From positions 1-5,983 of the forward strand of contig JAUWGG010000071.1 of NCBI GenBank assembly GCA_030606525.1: a stretch of 5,983 nt of DNA, in the 5' to 3' direction. This document shows, piece by piece, positions 4,380-5,983 of the stretch. The stretch is from Methanobacteriota archaeon (lineage in GTDB: Archaea; Thermoplasmatota; Thermoplasmata; JAUWGG01). Position 1 is the first letter of the stretch. Every line of letters starts with the position of its first letter. The position numbers were made by a program, and so were the translations under genes. Under the pieces are notes generated by a model. It searched no databases. It saw nothing but the letters and a program-made list of their open reading frames with translations, and was not told the DNA's origin.

Positions 4380-5228
4380 ATGATAAAGGAACGACAGATA
4401 GATAAGTTTTTTGGCCGAGCTATTTTAGCACTTTTTGTGCTCTCGGCTTTTGGAGTTGGGATTGTAGGAGCAACTGGTATTGTTTCTGTGACGCCAGTAG
4501 ATATTGTATGGAACGGGAATTACACGACCGGGAACGCGAGTATTAACGTTATGAATCATTCGAGATTGGTTGATGTGTGGTCTACCGCAAAAGACACAAA
4601 TATCGAAGTTGGCAAAAATGGGCAGTTTGTTCAAGTCGACAGCGAAACGGAACAAATCACTTTGGGCATTTCGCCACGTTGGGAACAAACAGTAGAAATA
4701 CATGTTTATGAGTTCCCGGGCGAAGGTACCGAAATATGGGGTCGTATCACGGCAGGTGTAAAATGGGATGACGAATGGGTAACCGATAACCCGGACCAAC
4801 AGCCGGAAGAGTTTATCCTCGCTATTATTCGCAAAGGGGCCGATGTTTCGGTAACTCCCATTGACATTGAGCTCAATTCCGATGGTTATGGCTGCGGATG
4901 TGTAGAGATTATAACGAAGAATGTTTCTATGATGACTGGAGTTTGGATAGAGACAAACGAGACAGACGCAAACATCCATGCCAGCATTGGAGAGGATGAA
5001 AACTCAGTAAATTTTTACGCCGAAAATCGCGCAGCTTTTCTCGCGGGAATATACCCCAAAAGGAAGCAGAGCATAGGAATTCAAGTGAAAACCAACACGA
5101 AAACATCTTTTGAAATTTGGGGGCAGATTCGTCCTGCTTATGTTTGGGAAGATGACTCCTGGATATTGAGCAACCTGGACCAGCGGCCGGAAGATTTTAA
5201 ATTGGCAACGATCAGGCCGGGGGTTTAG
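4380..5228 (+). CDS. Secreted two-domain protein with tandem duplicated domain
   Basis: The ATG start gives a typical signal peptide: basic N-terminus (residues 1-13), hydrophobic core AILALFVLSAFGVGIVGA (14-31), likely cleavage after V-G-A. The mature part is two copies of one domain, residues 35-155 and 156-282. Both start VSVTP(V/I)DI and share IWG(R/Q)I, a W-(D/E)-D-(E/D)-x-W element, then N-x-DQ(Q/R)PE(E/D)F and an ATIR/AIIR end. They look rich in beta strands. Sequons include NYT, NAS, NHS, NVS and NET, fitting surface glycosylation in archaea. Domain 2 has a CGC pair that domain 1 lacks. There is no C-terminal membrane anchor, so the protein is probably secreted or surface-associated. 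It is the first gene of the right operon behind two TATA boxes and a long leader. Family not recognised; a surface or virion envelope role is inference. Confidence 0.85.
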   Translation: MIKERQIDKFFGRAILALFVLSAFGVGIVGATGIVSVTPVDIVWNGNYTTGNASINVMNHSRLVDVWSTAKDTNIEVGKNGQFVQVDSETEQITLGISPRWEQTVEIHVYEFPGEGTEIWGRITAGVKWDDEWVTDNPDQQPEEFILAIIRKGADVSVTPIDIELNSDGYGCGCVEIITKNVSMMTGVWIETNETDANIHASIGEDENSVNFYAENRAAFLAGIYPKRKQSIGIQVKTNTKTSFEIWGQIRPAYVWEDDSWILSNLDQRPEDFKLATIRPGV

Positions 5229-5399
5229 ATGTTTGACGTGAAAGTAAACGGTAAAGTAATTGCAAGAGCGGAGAATGTGCAACAAAAGAAAATATATACC
5301 CTTAATTTTTTGGGGTGTAGCAATCAAGAAATTGCAGCACAGTTGAATTTATCTCTCAAATCTGTGACAAGATACACAGAGACCGGAGCAACGAGATAG
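5229..5399 (+). CDS. Very small helix-turn-helix protein
   Basis: The ATG follows directly after the TAG of the preceding gene. GGGGGT (5219-5224) is a GGAGGT-like site at four bases' distance. The product is 56 residues: an N-terminal strand-like part (FDVKVNGKVIARAE), then IYTLNFLGCSNQEIAAQLNLSLKSVTRYTETG. The latter is a good match to the helix-turn-helix of LuxR/sigma-70 region 4/resolvase-type proteins (G-x-S-x-x-E-I-A-x-x-L-x-L-S-x-x-S-V-x-R-Y). It probably binds DNA as a regulator, perhaps of this operon or of the divergent promoter. Alternatively it is a detached HTH from a larger viral protein. Translational coupling to the secreted protein gene is likely. Confidence 0.75.
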   Translation: MFDVKVNGKVIARAENVQQKKIYTLNFLGCSNQEIAAQLNLSLKSVTRYTETGATR

Positions 5400-5407
5400 T
5401 TTAGGAT

Positions 5408-5623
5408 GTGAAAAAAATGAAAAAAGAAAGCAGAATTGAGAAGGCTAAGACGACCACCACGGAAAATCTTAGTTCTTCAATATACAGATATGTGATGGGT
5501 GTATATATAGGCAGCGGTAAAACACTTGGCGAGATTGCCATGCGCGCTCGGGAATTTGAGTCAGAAATGGATGTTTGGCATGTTAATTTAGACATTTTGG
5601 AGGACCTGGAGAATGGTAGATGA
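5408..5623 (+). CDS. Small hypothetical protein in the right operon
   Basis: The GTG at 5408 gives 71 residues; the ATG at 5417 gives 68 and is better spaced from the weak AGGATG site at 5403-5408, so the ATG may be the true start. The product has a basic N-terminus (KKMKKESRIEKAK), a T/S-rich linker, and a likely helical remainder with YRYVMGVYIGSGKTLGEIAMRAREFE and an acidic C-terminus. GSGKT is too isolated to be a Walker A motif. It overlaps the next gene by 11 bases. Operon position and overlap support a real gene. I do not recognise the family. Confidence 0.6.
   Translation: MKKMKKESRIEKAKTTTTENLSSSIYRYVMGVYIGSGKTLGEIAMRAREFESEMDVWHVNLDILEDLENGR
5599..5603 (+). promoter_or_regulatory. 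Shine-Dalgarno GGAGG for the last gene
   Basis: GGAGG lies nine bases before the ATG at 5613, inside the preceding gene. It supports the overlapping start. Confidence 0.65.
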
Positions 5624-5983
5624 TTTGGACGATAGGGACCCTTTCGATGAAGGGGCAGAACCGGAGGAGTTCGACCAGATTACAGAAGGAATGGTGAAGA
5701 AAGCGACTTATCTTATCCACAAGCTTGCGGAGCAGAAGAAGCAAGATTATAAAGAGATACAGAAGAAATGTAAGAAGCTTTTTGGTTATACAAATCTTGC
5801 TAAGGTTTCACTTCAAGACGGACACGCCCTTATCGATAAGCTCATAGAGCTGACAGGGGGCGAAGAGGAAGAACAAGACGCAATAGTTACCGATGATCTA
5901 AACAAGCATAAAAAAGAGACTGCCAAAGAGACTAAGACAGACCTCAAGGACGAGAGCGAGATAATCGAAGAGCTTGAAGCTGA
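5613..5983 (+). CDS. Acidic helical protein, possible recombinase-accessory module (3' partial)
   Basis: The ATG at 5613 overlaps the previous gene by 11 bases and has GGAGG upstream. The frame is open through the right edge, with 123 residues visible. The N-terminus is acidic (DDLDDRDPFDEG). Residues about 23-81 read as helices with ITEGMVKKATYLIHKLAEQK, EIQKKCKKLFGY, then LIDKLIEL. This resembles the small module often found at the ends of phage RecT/Erf/Rad52-like annealing proteins and ssDNA-binding proteins (T-x-x-Q-x-x-K-I ... F-G ... S-x-x-x-A-x-x-L-I-D-x-L). After it comes a highly charged E/K stretch, probably coiled or disordered. Assignment is by eye and tentative; the rest of the gene could show something else. 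Confidence 0.65.
   Translation, partial: MVDDLDDRDPFDEGAEPEEFDQITEGMVKKATYLIHKLAEQKKQDYKEIQKKCKKLFGYTNLAKVSLQDGHALIDKLIELTGGEEEEQDAIVTDDLNKHKKETAKETKTDLKDESEIIEELEA

Noticed and set aside
5513..5527. Walker A (P-loop) in the 71-residue protein from GSGKT
   Set aside because: There is no full G-x4-GK(S/T) context with a preceding strand and no room for an NTPase fold.

Overview
The window looks archaeal, most likely from a euryarchaeal genome, provirus or extrachromosomal element. Three signals point that way: TATA boxes of the TTTATATA type about 40 to 140 bases ahead of start codons, GGTGAT and GGAGGTGAT ribosome-binding sites that match the end of archaeal 16S rRNA, and a secreted protein with many N-glycosylation sequons. 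Nothing here fixes the species. A phage-type minor-head (Mu gpF-like) motif at the end of the first gene, a ribbon-helix-helix protein, a very small helix-turn-helix protein and tightly packed small genes make a virus or integrated element more likely than ordinary chromosome, but this is inference.

Left part (1-2834, + strand): the 3' part of one very large gene, open through the left edge. The visible 943 residues contain about 141 cysteines (hand count, about 15%). The protein is built from short EB/Dickkopf-like cysteine modules arranged in a higher-order repeat of about 273-283 residues, and ends in a C-x2-C...H-x2-C-x-C motif resembling the C-terminus of phage Mu F-type head proteins.

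Middle left (about 2829-3410, - strand): a two-gene operon convergent with the giant gene. It has a clear TATA box, a 91-residue protein of unknown function, and an overlapping ribbon-helix-helix (RHH) DNA-binding protein with a near-perfect ribosome-binding site. The 3' end of the RHH frame runs antisense into the giant gene, probably because of a frame disturbance at a T6 run.

Middle right (about 3420-4260): about 800 bases without a convincing gene. They hold three clear copies and one degenerate copy of a roughly 33-base element (R1-R4), and several strong GC-rich inverted repeats, often with TTCG tips. This is a candidate origin, recombination site or structured-RNA locus.

Right part (4214-5983, + strand): two tandem TATA boxes, a leader of about 110 bases with two mutually exclusive hairpins, then four closely spaced genes: a secreted protein made of two copies of one domain, a 56-residue HTH protein starting directly after its stop, a 71-residue unknown, and the start of an acidic, helical protein that runs off the right edge and resembles the small accessory module found on phage single-strand annealing recombinases.

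The left and right operons diverge from the repeat region and share the identical 12-base TATA core CTTTATATACTC, which suggests the same basal promoter type. The RHH and HTH proteins are the obvious candidate regulators of these promoters.
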